Of a stretch of 64,000 nucleotides of DNA, positions 24,811 through 33,343 are shown in pieces (the first letter of the stretch is position 1; each line of letters begins with the position of its first letter). The notes beneath the pieces are model-generated. The model was not told where the DNA came from. It searched no databases and saw only the letters and a list, made by a program, of their open reading frames with translations. The DNA comes from an uncultured Clostridia bacterium. Lineage in GTDB: Bacteria > Bacillota > Clostridia > Christensenellales > Borkfalkiaceae. A program made the translations under genes and the position numbers. The stretch is taken from contig CAMRSY010000003.1 in assembly GCA_947053545.1 (NCBI GenBank), positions 1 through 64,000 of the forward strand, in the 5' to 3' direction.

Positions 24811-27222
24811 TTATCTCAGTTCGATATTCAGGTTACGTTTCAAATTACCTAAAATCTTTTTAATAAATCCGTCAATACGTTCGGGGGTAAAAGCCTCGTC
24901 TTTAGGTGTAAAGGTCAGGTTAAACGCCATGCTCTTTTTGCCTTCACCAACCTGTCTTCCCACATAAATGTCAAAAAGTTTTACTTCCGTCACATATTTG
25001 CACGCCGAAAAAATTTCCTTTTCAACCTCGCCGCAAGTTAAATTCAAATCGGCAACCAGCGCCAAATCGCGCACGGCTTCGGGAAATTTAGACAGAGGTG
25101 AATATTTAAACGGCTGTGCAAGCGTTTTAAGTTTGTCATAGTCAAGTTCGGCGATAAAAGCCTTTTTTTCCATAGCAAGCTCTTCGCAAATTTGGGGGTC
25201 AAGCCTTCCGGCATATCCTAAAATTACATCCCCGCACGAAATTTCGGCGCAAATTCCCGGGTGCATATAGCATTTCTGTGCGGGCGCGTAACCGAATTTG
25301 ATATTAAGGCTGTCAGCCAAATTTTCCAAAACGCCTTTTATATCGAAGAAAGTATATCCGCCGAACATACCTATGCAAAGCATTTGTCTTTCTTCGGGCA
25401 GGTTTTCAAGTGGTAATTCGCGCGGCAGATATATTTTTGCAAGTTCGTACAGTTTGCCTTCGGTATTGCCGCGGCGAAGGTTCCGTACTATTGTATTTAC
25501 CATTGAGGGCGCGAGAGTGGTTCGCATAACCGACAAATCTTCGCCTATAGGATTTTTGATTTTAATAAAATTTCTTTCGGGCGCGCCGTCGGCGAAATGC
25601 AGCATATCCAAATCTTTTTCCGAATAGAAAGAGTAGGTGGATATTTCGTACATTCCCAAAGCTGCAAAATTGTCTTTAAGCCTGTTTTCCGCTTTCTGTT
25701 CTTCGCTGTAACCGCCGTTTGTAATAAGGGCGGAGGGCATAAACGTACCCTTCACGTGTTCGTATCCGTATTCGCGGATCAACTCTTCGGCAATGTCGGC
25801 ATAACCGTCAATATCTTCTCGGTAGGCTGGAATCTGTAAAACAAGCGAGTCGTCTTTTACCGTAACGCCGAAATTAAGCGAACGTAAAATAGTTACGGCG
25901 GTTTCCGCGGGAATTTCTATTCCCAAAAGCGCGTTAATCTTTTTAAGGCTTACCGTCATTTCTTTCGCGCCGTCGTGCGAATATTCGGTTTTAACGTCTA
26001 CGTGCACGTCAGTAACAACTCCGCAACCTAGTTTCTGAATAAGGTGCAAAGCGCGCCCCATCGCTTTTTCGGTTGTATATTCGTTTACGCCCTTTTCAAA
26101 CAATGCGGAACTGTCGGAATGCTGTCCGAGCGCGCGCGCCGTTTTTCTTACGCTGTCGCGCGCAAATTTTGCGCTTTCAAACAACAGCTCGCTTGTCTGT
26201 TCGGTTATTTCCGAATTTTCACCGCCCATAATACCCGCCAATGCGCAGGGCTTGTTGCCGTCGCATATAACCAGATTGTCCGCGGAAAGCTTAAAGCTCT
26301 TGCCGTCAAGCGTTACTATTTCTTCGTCTTTAACTGCGCGGCGCACAACAATTTCTCTGCCTTCCAGCTTCGCGCAGTCGAACGCGTGCATTGGCTGTCC
26401 CATTTCAAGAAGAATAAAGTTGGTTATATCCACAAGGTTGTTGATAGAACGCAAGCCGCAAAGCGCAAGCCGCCGTCTTAACCACAAAGGGGAGGGGGCG
26501 GGGCGTACATTTTTAACGTAATGAGCAATGTATCTGGGGCATATGTCGGGGGCAATTATCTTAACGGCAACTTTTTCGCCTTTTTCTTCTACGGTATAAG
26601 AACAGTCGGGTTCCTTAAATTTTTTACCCAAAACCGCTGCAACTTCGCGCGCCATTCCCGTAACGCTCTGGCAATCGGGGCGGTTAGCCGTAACCGCTAT
26701 ATCAAAAATATAATCGTCCAGCCCCAACAAAGGTTTTATATCGGCGCCGTTTTCAAAACTTTCGGGCAAAAGCAAAAGTCCGCAGTAGTCGCCGCCGTCG
26801 AACATATCGCCGTTAACGCCTATTTCTACGCCCGAACAAAGCATACCCTCCGATTCAATACCGCGCAGTTTACCCTTTTTAATAGTCATTACGCCTTCTA
26901 TGGTAACGTGGTCTTTTCCGGTTGCGTAAACCGTTGCGCCAACTAAAGCGACCGGCGCTTTAATGCCCGCGGCAACATTGTCCGCGCCGCAGCAAATCTG
27001 TTTTACGCCGTGTGCTCCGCAGTCTACCTTGCAAACGTGCAGGTGCGTGCCCTCTACGGGTTCGCAGCTTATAACCTCGCCTACGACCACGCCCGAAATA
27101 TCCTTTCCTGTCTGAATAAGTTCTTCAACTTCGAAACCGCAGCCAAACAGTTTTGTCTGTAATTCTTCAGCGGATATGTCGATATCTACGTAATCTTTCA
27201 ACCATGATAAAGGTAATTTCAT
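24811..27222 (-). CDS. pheT: Phenylalanyl-tRNA synthetase beta subunit
   Basis: PheT forms an alpha2-beta2 complex with PheS that charges tRNA-Phe. The 803-residue length is normal. Domains in order: the EMAP/OB tRNA-binding domain near residues 40-150 (VVVGEVISCEPVEGTHLHVCKV), the B3/B4 editing region, B5, the catalytic-like core, and a C-terminal anticodon-binding domain (about 705-803, SKFPEAVRDLALV). The ATG at 27222 has GAGGTGAC upstream and lies 11 bases after pheS. Expression is controlled by the T-box leader at 28290. Confidence 0.97.
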   Translation of the reverse strand: MKLPLSWLKDYVDIDISAEELQTKLFGCGFEVEELIQTGKDISGVVVGEVISCEPVEGTHLHVCKVDCGAHGVKQICCGADNVAAGIKAPVALVGATVYATGKDHVTIEGVMTIKKGKLRGIESEGMLCSGVEIGVNGDMFDGGDYCGLLLLPESFENGADIKPLLGLDDYIFDIAVTANRPDCQSVTGMAREVAAVLGKKFKEPDCSYTVEEKGEKVAVKIIAPDICPRYIAHYVKNVRPAPSPLWLRRRLALCGLRSINNLVDITNFILLEMGQPMHAFDCAKLEGREIVVRRAVKDEEIVTLDGKSFKLSADNLVICDGNKPCALAGIMGGENSEITEQTSELLFESAKFARDSVRKTARALGQHSDSSALFEKGVNEYTTEKAMGRALHLIQKLGCGVVTDVHVDVKTEYSHDGAKEMTVSLKKINALLGIEIPAETAVTILRSLNFGVTVKDDSLVLQIPAYREDIDGYADIAEELIREYGYEHVKGTFMPSALITNGGYSEEQKAENRLKDNFAALGMYEISTYSFYSEKDLDMLHFADGAPERNFIKIKNPIGEDLSVMRTTLAPSMVNTIVRNLRRGNTEGKLYELAKIYLPRELPLENLPEERQMLCIGMFGGYTFFDIKGVLENLADSLNIKFGYAPAQKCYMHPGICAEISCGDVILGYAGRLDPQICEELAMEKKAFIAELDYDKLKTLAQPFKYSPLSKFPEAVRDLALVADLNLTCGEVEKEIFSACKYVTEVKLFDIYVGRQVGEGKKSMAFNLTFTPKDEAFTPERIDGFIKKILGNLKRNLNIELR

Positions 27223-27233
27223 TTTGTCACCTC

Positions 27234-28256
27234 TCAGCCTTTAAACTGTTTTAAAAATCTTGTGTCGCCTTCGAATAAAAGCTTCATATTGTTAATGCCG
27301 TATTTGAGCATTGCAATTCTCTCTATTCCCATTCCGAAAGCAAATCCCGAATATTCTTCGGGGTCGATGCCGCAGCCTTCCAAAACGCGGCGGTTTACCA
27401 TGCCCGCGCCCAAAACCTCTATCCAGCCGGTGCCTTTGCAAAGCCTGCAGCCTTTGCCGCCGCATTCGAAGCAACTTACGTCCACCTCGACCGAAGGCTC
27501 GGTAAAAGGGAAATAGGAGGGGCGCAAACGCGTTTTTACTCCGTTGCCGAAAATTTTGCGGGCAAACTCGTCAAGCATGCCTTTCAGATCGCAAAGGGTA
27601 ATTCCCCTGTCGACAACCAAACCTTCCATCTGCGAAAACATGGGTGAGTGCGTTGCGTCGTCGTCGCTGCGGTAAACTTTGCCGGGCGATAAAATTTTTA
27701 TGGGCGGTTTTTGTTTTTCCATAACGCGTATCTGTCCCGCGCTCGTCTGGGTGCGGAGCAGCAGATTATCCGTTATATAAAACGTATCCTGCATATCGCG
27801 CGCGGGGTGGTCGGCGGGTGTGTTAAGCGCCGTAAAGTTATAATAGTCGTTTTCTATCTCGGGTCCTTCGTATACGGTGAATCCCATACCTGCAAAAACG
27901 GAAATCAGCTCGCGTCTTACCAAAGTGTTGGGGTGGTACGCGCCGTTTTTACAGGTGTTTCCGGGCAGCGTTACGTCAACAGCTTCGGCGGCGTAAAGTT
28001 TCTTCAGCTCCCTGTCTTTAATCGACTTGTCAAGTTTTCCGAACTGATCTTCCGCCCAGCTTTTCAGCGCGTTTATAATTATGCCCGTTTCGGGGCGTTT
28101 TTCTTTGGGAACGTCTCGCATACCCTTCATAAGTTCCGAAACTTCCCCGCTCTTGCCGAGATATTTCATTTTTATCTGAAATAAACTGTCGGAAGAGTGC
28201 ACGTCCTTAATGGCGTCGGCAATTTTCTTTTTCAACTGGTCTATTTTGTCCTGCAT
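27234..28256 (-). CDS. pheS: Phenylalanyl-tRNA synthetase alpha subunit
   Basis: PheS carries the class II catalytic core of the PheST tetramer. The 340-residue protein has an N-terminal coiled coil (residues 1-90), motif 2 near [13 protein letters not shown], and motif 3 [13 protein letters not shown] close to the C-terminus. I start at ATG 28256 after GAGAGGG; the upstream in-frame extension is T-box leader RNA. pheT follows. Confidence 0.97.
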   Translation of the reverse strand: MQDKIDQLKKKIADAIKDVHSSDSLFQIKMKYLGKSGEVSELMKGMRDVPKEKRPETGIIINALKSWAEDQFGKLDKSIKDRELKKLYAAEAVDVTLPGNTCKNGAYHPNTLVRRELISVFAGMGFTVYEGPEIENDYYNFTALNTPADHPARDMQDTFYITDNLLLRTQTSAGQIRVMEKQKPPIKILSPGKVYRSDDDATHSPMFSQMEGLVVDRGITLCDLKGMLDEFARKIFGNGVKTRLRPSYFPFTEPSVEVDVSCFECGGKGCRLCKGTGWIEVLGAGMVNRRVLEGCGIDPEEYSGFAFGMGIERIAMLKYGINNMKLLFEGDTRFLKQFKG

Positions 28257-28289
28257 AAAAACCCTCTCGTTAATTTTGAAAAAATATAA

Positions 28290-28532
28290 ACTCCCCGTGC
28301 AAAAAGCACAGGGAGTCAAAAAACTCGGTACCACCTGATTCCGCGGACGCAAACCGCCGCCTTAATTACCTTTTACGCAAAGTATAACGGCATACGCTAC
28401 TTTAAATATTTCGCATATGCGGCTCGCGAGGGAATAACGTTCTTAAAGCGGATGAACAACCTTTCAGCCGTTTCCGGATTGTTCTCTCTGTAAACGCTTA
28501 AACAAAGTCCGTCTGTCTCGGTCAACGCCGTT
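28290..28532 (-). promoter_or_regulatory. T-box leader of pheST
   Basis: The minus-strand RNA carries the conserved T-box core GGUGGUACCGAG (28335-28324), a Stem I with AGAGAG and an apical GCUGAAAGG, and a terminator stem (28316-28306 and 28300-28290) followed by TTTATATTTTT. Uncharged tRNA-Phe should favour the antiterminator and allow pheST transcription. UUC candidates for the specifier codon are near 28434 and 28456; I could not fix which one sits in the specifier loop. Confidence 0.9.
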
Positions 28533-28538
28533 AATGAG

Positions 28539-28567
28539 ATTATAACAACGGCAACCGTAGATGTCAA
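28539..28567 (-). promoter_or_regulatory. Consensus promoter of the pheST leader
   Basis: On the minus strand a perfect TTGACA (28567-28562) and a perfect TATAAT (28544-28539) have a 17-bp spacer, the strongest promoter in the window. It begins 21 bp beyond the DUF4363 stop codon. Confidence 0.85.
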
Positions 28568-28588
28568 ACGAAAACGGTATTAAATACG

Positions 28589-28966
28589 TTAAAATACGTT
28601 TTCAAGTTTTACCGAGTAGGCGTCGGGCAGATTTTTGGTTATTTCCAAAAGCACTTCGATTTTACCTAACGCCAAATCGTATTCGTCCGTATAAATAAGG
28701 GCGCAAGCTTCGCTAAGCCAGTAATCGACGTATGAAATGTCGTTGTGCGGAATAAATACGTGCAACTTGCTTTTCTTGTCGCCCCACATTTCTTTTACCG
28801 CGTAAGCATCTTCACGCGTGGCGGATTTATCCTCTATTTTATCGTACAGCGTTTCCAGCGCGGCATGAAACTGACCCAGTTGCTGACCGATATAGTACTG
28901 GGTTCCGAAAAAAGTACCCAGACAAAGCGCAATGGCTACCAGCGTGTAAATAATCGATTTTACCAT
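28589..28966 (-). CDS. DUF4363-type membrane-anchored protein
   Basis: The 125-residue protein has one N-terminal membrane segment (about residues 4-22), then a helical soluble part with an HVFIPHNDISYVDYWL motif. This is the pattern of DUF4363 proteins that accompany DUF421/YetF genes in Clostridia. The function is unknown. Its ATG overlaps the DUF421 gene end by 7 bp and uses an AGGTGA ribosome site inside it, so the two are coupled. Confidence 0.75.
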   Translation of the reverse strand: MVKSIIYTLVAIALCLGTFFGTQYYIGQQLGQFHAALETLYDKIEDKSATREDAYAVKEMWGDKKSKLHVFIPHNDISYVDYWLSEACALIYTDEYDLALGKIEVLLEITKNLPDAYSVKLENVF

Positions 28967-29631
28967 TGACCGTTCACCTGCATTTTCAAAATTTTATAGG
29001 GTTTGCCCTTTTGCTGAAAGTAAACTCTGCCGTTGCCGTCAACGGTCATAACCAAAACGTTTTTAAGTTTCACCTGTTGTTCTTCTGCAAATTTTTTAAC
29101 GTCGCCAACCGTAATGCCCGCAATTTCCGCGTTTTTCTCGTCGGGTTTACCGTTATCCACAAGCAAGAGCGGAAGGGTTGCGGTAGGCTCTTCTTTTGCA
29201 AGCGCCGAAAATTTGCCGTTTGCTTCGTAAAGCCCGTAATAAACGTCGTCCAAATTAAAATAACCAGCGCCGCGCATACTTTCAATTAGGTCGGATACGT
29301 CTAAATTGTTTTTTCTAAGCTGAAAACTGTCAACGCCGTCTCGCGTTATAACTAAAGAAGGTTTGCCGCAAACAACCGTCTTCATCGGTTTAAACCACAA
29401 ATCAAGCAGCCAAACTATCTGGTGCAGTATAAAAATAGTTACTATGGAAATAATGCCGTACAACAGCGGTACCGAGCTGTCCGCCATGGGAATGCAGGCG
29501 AGCTCGGCTATCAACAGGGTTATAACCAGCTCGAAAGGCTGCATTTCGCCTATCTGGCTTTTGCCCATAAGCCGCATAATCAAAAGCAGTGTGAAAAATA
29601 TAATCGCCGTTCTGATAAATATTAAAGCCAT
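28960..29631 (-). CDS. DUF421 (YetF-family) membrane protein
   Basis: The 223-residue protein has two to three N-terminal membrane helices (about residues 5-25, 35-75) with the conserved RLMGKSQIGEMQPFELV segment. The cytoplasmic YetF domains follow (KPSLVITRDGVDSF, LDVSDLIESMRGAGYFNLDDVYYGLYE region). YetF proteins of Bacillus are linked to membrane/spore properties, but the biochemical role is not settled. It is paired with the DUF4363 gene downstream. Confidence 0.9.
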   Translation of the reverse strand: MALIFIRTAIIFFTLLLIMRLMGKSQIGEMQPFELVITLLIAELACIPMADSSVPLLYGIISIVTIFILHQIVWLLDLWFKPMKTVVCGKPSLVITRDGVDSFQLRKNNLDVSDLIESMRGAGYFNLDDVYYGLYEANGKFSALAKEEPTATLPLLLVDNGKPDEKNAEIAGITVGDVKKFAEEQQVKLKNVLVMTVDGNGRVYFQQKGKPYKILKMQVNGQW

Positions 29632-29688
29632 ATAAAAAGTATGCGCATTAAGTTTGTATATATTCAGTCATAACAGGCGTTATATTTC

Positions 29689-29717
29689 TTGCAAATTTTT
29701 TAATTAAGTGTTATAAT
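29689..29717 (+). promoter_or_regulatory. Folate operon promoter TTGCAA-17-TATAAT
   Basis: TTGCAA (29689-29694) and TATAAT (29712-29717) have a 17-bp spacer. The predicted start near 29724 places the riboswitch at the very 5' end of the RNA. Confidence 0.75.
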
Positions 29718-29721
29718 AAAG

Positions 29722-29802
29722 CTACTCGATTGCGTAAAGTGGCGCGGGTAGGACAGCCCGTGCACGAAAGGCGAATATAGTCTGCGGTGGTCGGGTGCGT
29801 CC
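29722..29802 (+). promoter_or_regulatory. Tetrahydrofolate (THF, folT) riboswitch
   Basis: The RNA contains the conserved THF-I blocks in order: GCGUAAAGUG, GGGUAGGACAGCCCG, CGAAAGGCG, UGCGGUGGUCGGGUGCGUCC. P1 can form between ACUCGAUU (about 29724-29731) and GGUCGGGU (29789-29796). It sits directly before folC-folE-folP-folBK, the pathway whose product it would sense, so feedback repression by THF is inferred. The call rests on motif matching by eye. Confidence 0.85.
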
Positions 29803-29854
29803 TTGAAATAATAAGCTTGCGGACGCTTTTTTATTAAAGCGTCCGATATTTTTT
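29797..29854 (+). terminator. Expression platform with two alternative terminator hairpins
   Basis: CGGACGCTTT (29820-29829) pairs with AAAGCGTCCG (29836-29845), followed by ATATTTTTT. The same GGACGC (29821-29826) can instead pair with GCGTCC at the aptamer's 3' end (29797-29802), and that hairpin is also followed by TTTTTT. The two are mutually exclusive, so which is the stop signal and which the antiterminator is not clear by reading. Confidence 0.75.
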
Positions 29855-29866
29855 GCCGGAGGAATT

Positions 29867-31039
29867 TTGAAACACTGCGATTATGTAACCGTTAAGCCGG
29901 GCACGGCGGTTACGCGTAAAATTTTGGATAATCTGGGCAGTCCCGACGACGCGTTGAAAATAATTCATATCGCGGGCACCAACGGCAAGGGGAGTACGGC
30001 GGAATATTTTACGCAAATTTTAATTGCCGCGGGCAAAAAGGTGGGCACGTTCACCTCGCCGGCCGTATACGGTTTTTACGACCAGTTCAGAATTGACGGA
30101 AAGCCTATGGACGCGGAACTTGCCGAAAAGTATTTCGGGCGCGCTTTGGCGGCTTCGGGCGGGCTTAACCCAACCGACTTTGAAATACAGACGGCGGGCG
30201 CGCTGTTAGCCTTTAAGGAAGAAGAGTGCGAGTGGGCGGTTGTCGAATGTGGAATGGGCGGAAAAAGCGACGCCACCAATGCAATAAATAAAAAGGAGCT
30301 TGCTGTTATAACCTCAGTTTCGTTGGAGCATACCGAATACCTTGGTGACACTATCGAAGAAATCTGCGTGCAAAAGGCGGGAATTATAAAAAACTGTCTT
30401 ACGGTAATAAACGCTTTACAGCCTTATAAAGAGGCGGAAAATTATTTTAAAAATCTTGGCGGCTTTTTTGCTGACAGAGTTACGTACGTTTACGGAAACG
30501 AATTCCGGTATTGCGGCGACCGTTATGAAACGGCGGTTTCGGGCGTTGAGCAGGTATACAATGCTGCTACGGCAATCGTGGGCGCAAGATTGTTGGGTTT
30601 ACCCGAAAGGGCTGTTTTCGATGGTATAAAAAACGTGAAATTTGCCGGACGGGTTGAAAGGTTTTCTGCGTTCGGCAGAGAGTATATTTTAGACGGCGCG
30701 CATAATCCCGCGGCTTTTAAGCCGCTTATACAATCGCTTAAAGGTTTGCCCCGTTCGGAAATAACGGTAATATTCGGCTGTCTTAAAGACAAGGACGTTA
30801 ACGGCTGCCTCGTCGAACTTTCTAAGGTATGCGAAAACATAATTGCTGTTGAGTGCGACAGCCCGCGTAAAATGCCGCTTTCAGAAACGGTTACGGCGTG
30901 CAAAAAATTTTTTAAAGACGTATCTACGGCGGAAAGCGTAACCGAAGCGTTGAAAAAAGCAAATACCGAAACCGTGGTAGTCTGCGGTTCGTTCACTCTT
31001 TTAAAGGAGGCAAAATTATGGATAGAGAAAGGGCAATGA
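29867..31039 (+). CDS. folC: Folylpolyglutamate/dihydrofolate synthase FolC
   Basis: FolC adds glutamate to dihydropteroate and folates using ATP. The 390-residue protein has the P-loop HIAGTNGKGST (about 35-44), TSPAVYGFYDQFRIDG, the conserved ECGMGGKSDATNAI, and the ligase-type DGAHNPAAF near residue 280. The start is TTG at 29867, after GGAGG four bases upstream; no in-frame ATG is nearby. Its 3' end overlaps folE by 22 bp. It is the first gene of the THF-riboswitch operon. Confidence 0.92.
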   Translation: MKHCDYVTVKPGTAVTRKILDNLGSPDDALKIIHIAGTNGKGSTAEYFTQILIAAGKKVGTFTSPAVYGFYDQFRIDGKPMDAELAEKYFGRALAASGGLNPTDFEIQTAGALLAFKEEECEWAVVECGMGGKSDATNAINKKELAVITSVSLEHTEYLGDTIEEICVQKAGIIKNCLTVINALQPYKEAENYFKNLGGFFADRVTYVYGNEFRYCGDRYETAVSGVEQVYNAATAIVGARLLGLPERAVFDGIKNVKFAGRVERFSAFGREYILDGAHNPAAFKPLIQSLKGLPRSEITVIFGCLKDKDVNGCLVELSKVCENIIAVECDSPRKMPLSETVTACKKFFKDVSTAESVTEALKKANTETVVVCGSFTLLKEAKLWIEKGQ

Positions 31040-31563
31040 AAGCCGTAAAAGAACTTTTGGAGGCTTTGGGCGAGGACGTTACCCGCGAGGGGTTAAAGGA
31101 TACCCCGCGCCGCGTGGCGGACGCTTTCGCCGAGTTTACGGCGGGCGAAAATATGAGCGTGAAAAACGTGCTTTCAGTAACTTTCGAAGCGGACGGCGGC
31201 GATATCGTCATAGAAAAAGACATTGAATTTTCGTCGACGTGCGAGCATCATTTAATGCCCTTTTTCGGGCGCGTGGCAATCGCCTATATTCCCGATAAAA
31301 AAGTTGTGGGGCTTTCTAAGCTCGCCCGTTGCGTGGAGGTTTTCGCGCGCAGACTGCAGTTGCAGGAAAGGCTTACTTCGCAGATTGCGGAGGCGGTTAC
31401 GGAGTATTTATCACCTAAGGGCGTTATGGTTGTCTGCGAGGCGGAGCATACCTGTATGACCTGCCGCGGCGTAAAAAAGGCGGGCAGCAAAACGGTTACT
31501 TATAAAGTTTCGGGCGAATTTCCTAAAGAGAAAATTGCGGAGGTTTTGGAGTTAATCAAATGA
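31018..31563 (+). CDS. folE: GTP cyclohydrolase I FolE
   Basis: FolE makes 7,8-dihydroneopterin triphosphate from GTP. The 181-residue protein has the zinc/catalytic motif STCEHHLMPFFG (Cys 75, His 77-78) and CMTCRGVKK near residue 146. The ATG follows AAAGGAGG, which lies inside folC. It ends in ATGA with folP. It is the first committed enzyme of folate synthesis, second in the operon. Confidence 0.97.
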   Translation: MDRERAMKAVKELLEALGEDVTREGLKDTPRRVADAFAEFTAGENMSVKNVLSVTFEADGGDIVIEKDIEFSSTCEHHLMPFFGRVAIAYIPDKKVVGLSKLARCVEVFARRLQLQERLTSQIAEAVTEYLSPKGVMVVCEAEHTCMTCRGVKKAGSKTVTYKVSGEFPKEKIAEVLELIK

Positions 31564-32345
31564 TAGTAGGGGGGCAATCTTTTAAAAACCGCACATATGT
31601 AATGGCGATAATAAATCTCACGCCCGACAGTTTCTGGAAAGAGAGCCGCGCCACCTGCGACGACGTTTTGTTTCGTGCGGAAAGGGCAATTAAAGACGGC
31701 GCGGCAATTTTAGATCTCGGCGCACAGTCTACAAGACCGAACTATACCGAGGTTTCGGCGGACGAAGAAATTTCCCGTCTTGAAAAACCGCTTGCGGCAA
31801 TAAAGCGCGAGTTTGATATTCCTGTGTCGGTCGACACTTATTTTTCAAAATGCGCCCGCGCCGCATTGGATTTTGGCGCGGATATGATAAACGACGTGCG
31901 TGGGTTGACGTACGACGGAGAAATGGCGGGTATAATAGCAAAGGCGAAAGCTTCCGTCTGCATAATGCACAACGCCCCGCAAAAGCTTACGGGCGATATT
32001 TTTCCGCAGATAAAAGATTTTCTAAAAAATTCCGTAAATCTTGCGCTTTCCGCGGGTATAGAAAACGACAAAATCTGCCTTGACGGCGGTATTGGATTCG
32101 CAAAGGATGTCAAGCAAAACCACGAGCTGTTAAACGGTTACGAAAAGCTTGCGGATATAGGTTTTCCTCTTTTGCTTGGAACAAGCCGCAAGTCAATGTT
32201 TGGCGGCGCGCCCGAAGACAGGCTGCCCGCCACGCTTGAAAGCACGCGGCTTGCGGTAAGGAAAAAAGTGCTGTTCGTTCGCGTGCACGACGTTGCGGAA
32301 AACGTAAAAGCTATAAAGGAGGAGTATGAGCGCAATTCAAATTAA
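31560..32345 (+). CDS. folP: Dihydropteroate synthase FolP
   Basis: FolP joins p-aminobenzoate to hydroxymethyl-dihydropterin diphosphate and is the sulfonamide target. The 261-residue TIM-barrel protein has AIINLTPDSF, LDLGAQSTRPNYTEVSADEE, DMINDVRGL, MHNAP and GIGFAKDVKQNHELL, all typical. The ATG overlaps the folE stop. The ribosome site GGAGGAGT for the next gene lies in its last codons. Confidence 0.96.
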   Translation: MIVGGQSFKNRTYVMAIINLTPDSFWKESRATCDDVLFRAERAIKDGAAILDLGAQSTRPNYTEVSADEEISRLEKPLAAIKREFDIPVSVDTYFSKCARAALDFGADMINDVRGLTYDGEMAGIIAKAKASVCIMHNAPQKLTGDIFPQIKDFLKNSVNLALSAGIENDKICLDGGIGFAKDVKQNHELLNGYEKLADIGFPLLLGTSRKSMFGGAPEDRLPATLESTRLAVRKKVLFVRVHDVAENVKAIKEEYERNSN

Positions 32346-33123
32346 GGGGCTTAAAGTTACGGCGCGCCACGGCGTGCTGCCGGAAGAAAAAGTTAATGCA
32401 CAAACTTTCGCGTTCGATATTGCAATCGACTGCGATACATATTCCGCCGCGCAGACGGACGACGTTTCCAACACCGTAAATTATGCTGAGGTATGCAGTG
32501 CGGTAACCGAGTTTTGCGAGGGCAACACTTTCGATTTGATTGAAACGCTTGCTTACGGCGAGGCAATGCTGCTGGCCGAAAAATTTGCGCTTATTTCTTC
32601 CGTTTCGGTTACCGTGCATAAACCGCAGGCGCCGGTGGGGCTTCCGTTTTCCGATATAAACGTAAGTGCGAAGGTGGAAAGAAACGACGTGGTGCTTTCG
32701 CTCGGGTCGAATACCGGCGACTGCAAAGCTATGCTTAACGGAGCATTGAGCGCTCTGTCAAAGTTGCGCGGGGTAAAACTTTTAAAGGTGTCAGATTTTA
32801 TCGAAACTGAACCTTACGGCGGGGTTGCTGATAAAAAATTCATTAACTGTGCGGCGCTTGTAAGCTGCCTGTTGCCGCCGCGGGTTTTAATAAACGAAAT
32901 TCATAGTATTGAAAGCGATTTCGGCAGAACGCGCGAAAAACGGTGGGGTAACCGTACGCTGGATATCGACGTAATATTTTTCGGCAATAAAATTATCGCC
33001 GAAAACGGTGTTTGCGTGCCCCATCCCGACTATTTTAACCGCGATTTCGTGCTTGTGCCTGTAAAGCAGATTGCACCCGATTTCGTGTGTCCCGTTTTGC
33101 ACAAACGCATGTCTGATTTATAA
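32326..33123 (+). CDS. folK: Fused dihydroneopterin aldolase / HPPK (FolB-FolK)
   Basis: This bifunctional 265-residue protein combines FolB (residues 1-115, beginning IQIKGLKVTARHGVLPEEK) with FolK pyrophosphokinase (about 122-265). The FolK half has LGSNTGDC, FIETEPYGG, RWGNRTLDIDVIF and VPHPDYFNRDFVLVP. It converts dihydroneopterin to hydroxymethyl-dihydropterin and then to its diphosphate, the FolP substrate. The start is 20 bp inside folP after AAGGAGG. It ends the operon before the hairpin at 33165; no folA (dihydrofolate reductase) is present here. Confidence 0.95.
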   Translation: MSAIQIKGLKVTARHGVLPEEKVNAQTFAFDIAIDCDTYSAAQTDDVSNTVNYAEVCSAVTEFCEGNTFDLIETLAYGEAMLLAEKFALISSVSVTVHKPQAPVGLPFSDINVSAKVERNDVVLSLGSNTGDCKAMLNGALSALSKLRGVKLLKVSDFIETEPYGGVADKKFINCAALVSCLLPPRVLINEIHSIESDFGRTREKRWGNRTLDIDVIFFGNKIIAENGVCVPHPDYFNRDFVLVPVKQIAPDFVCPVLHKRMSDL

Positions 33124-33164
33124 TAATGTTTTTTTAGTCTCGTTTCGTCATTTTTTACGCGGTG

Positions 33165-33193
33165 GTTTGTGCAATTTGCACAAACTTTTCTTT
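33165..33193 (+). terminator. Terminator after the folate operon
   Basis: GTTTGTGCA (33165-33173) pairs perfectly with TGCACAAAC (33177-33185) around a 3-base loop, followed by TTTTCTTTAA. Confidence 0.8.
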
Positions 33194-33343
33194 AATATAT
33201 ATACAAATCCTGCCTCTGGTGATATAATTGCGCATAGTGGAAAGAATATTTTTTCGCTAAAGTTTGTGTTGAAAAAAGCACATTTTTATTTGTATTTTAC
33301 TTTAATTCGGGTCGTTTTTGCGGCTTGAAAGGAGCGTTATATT

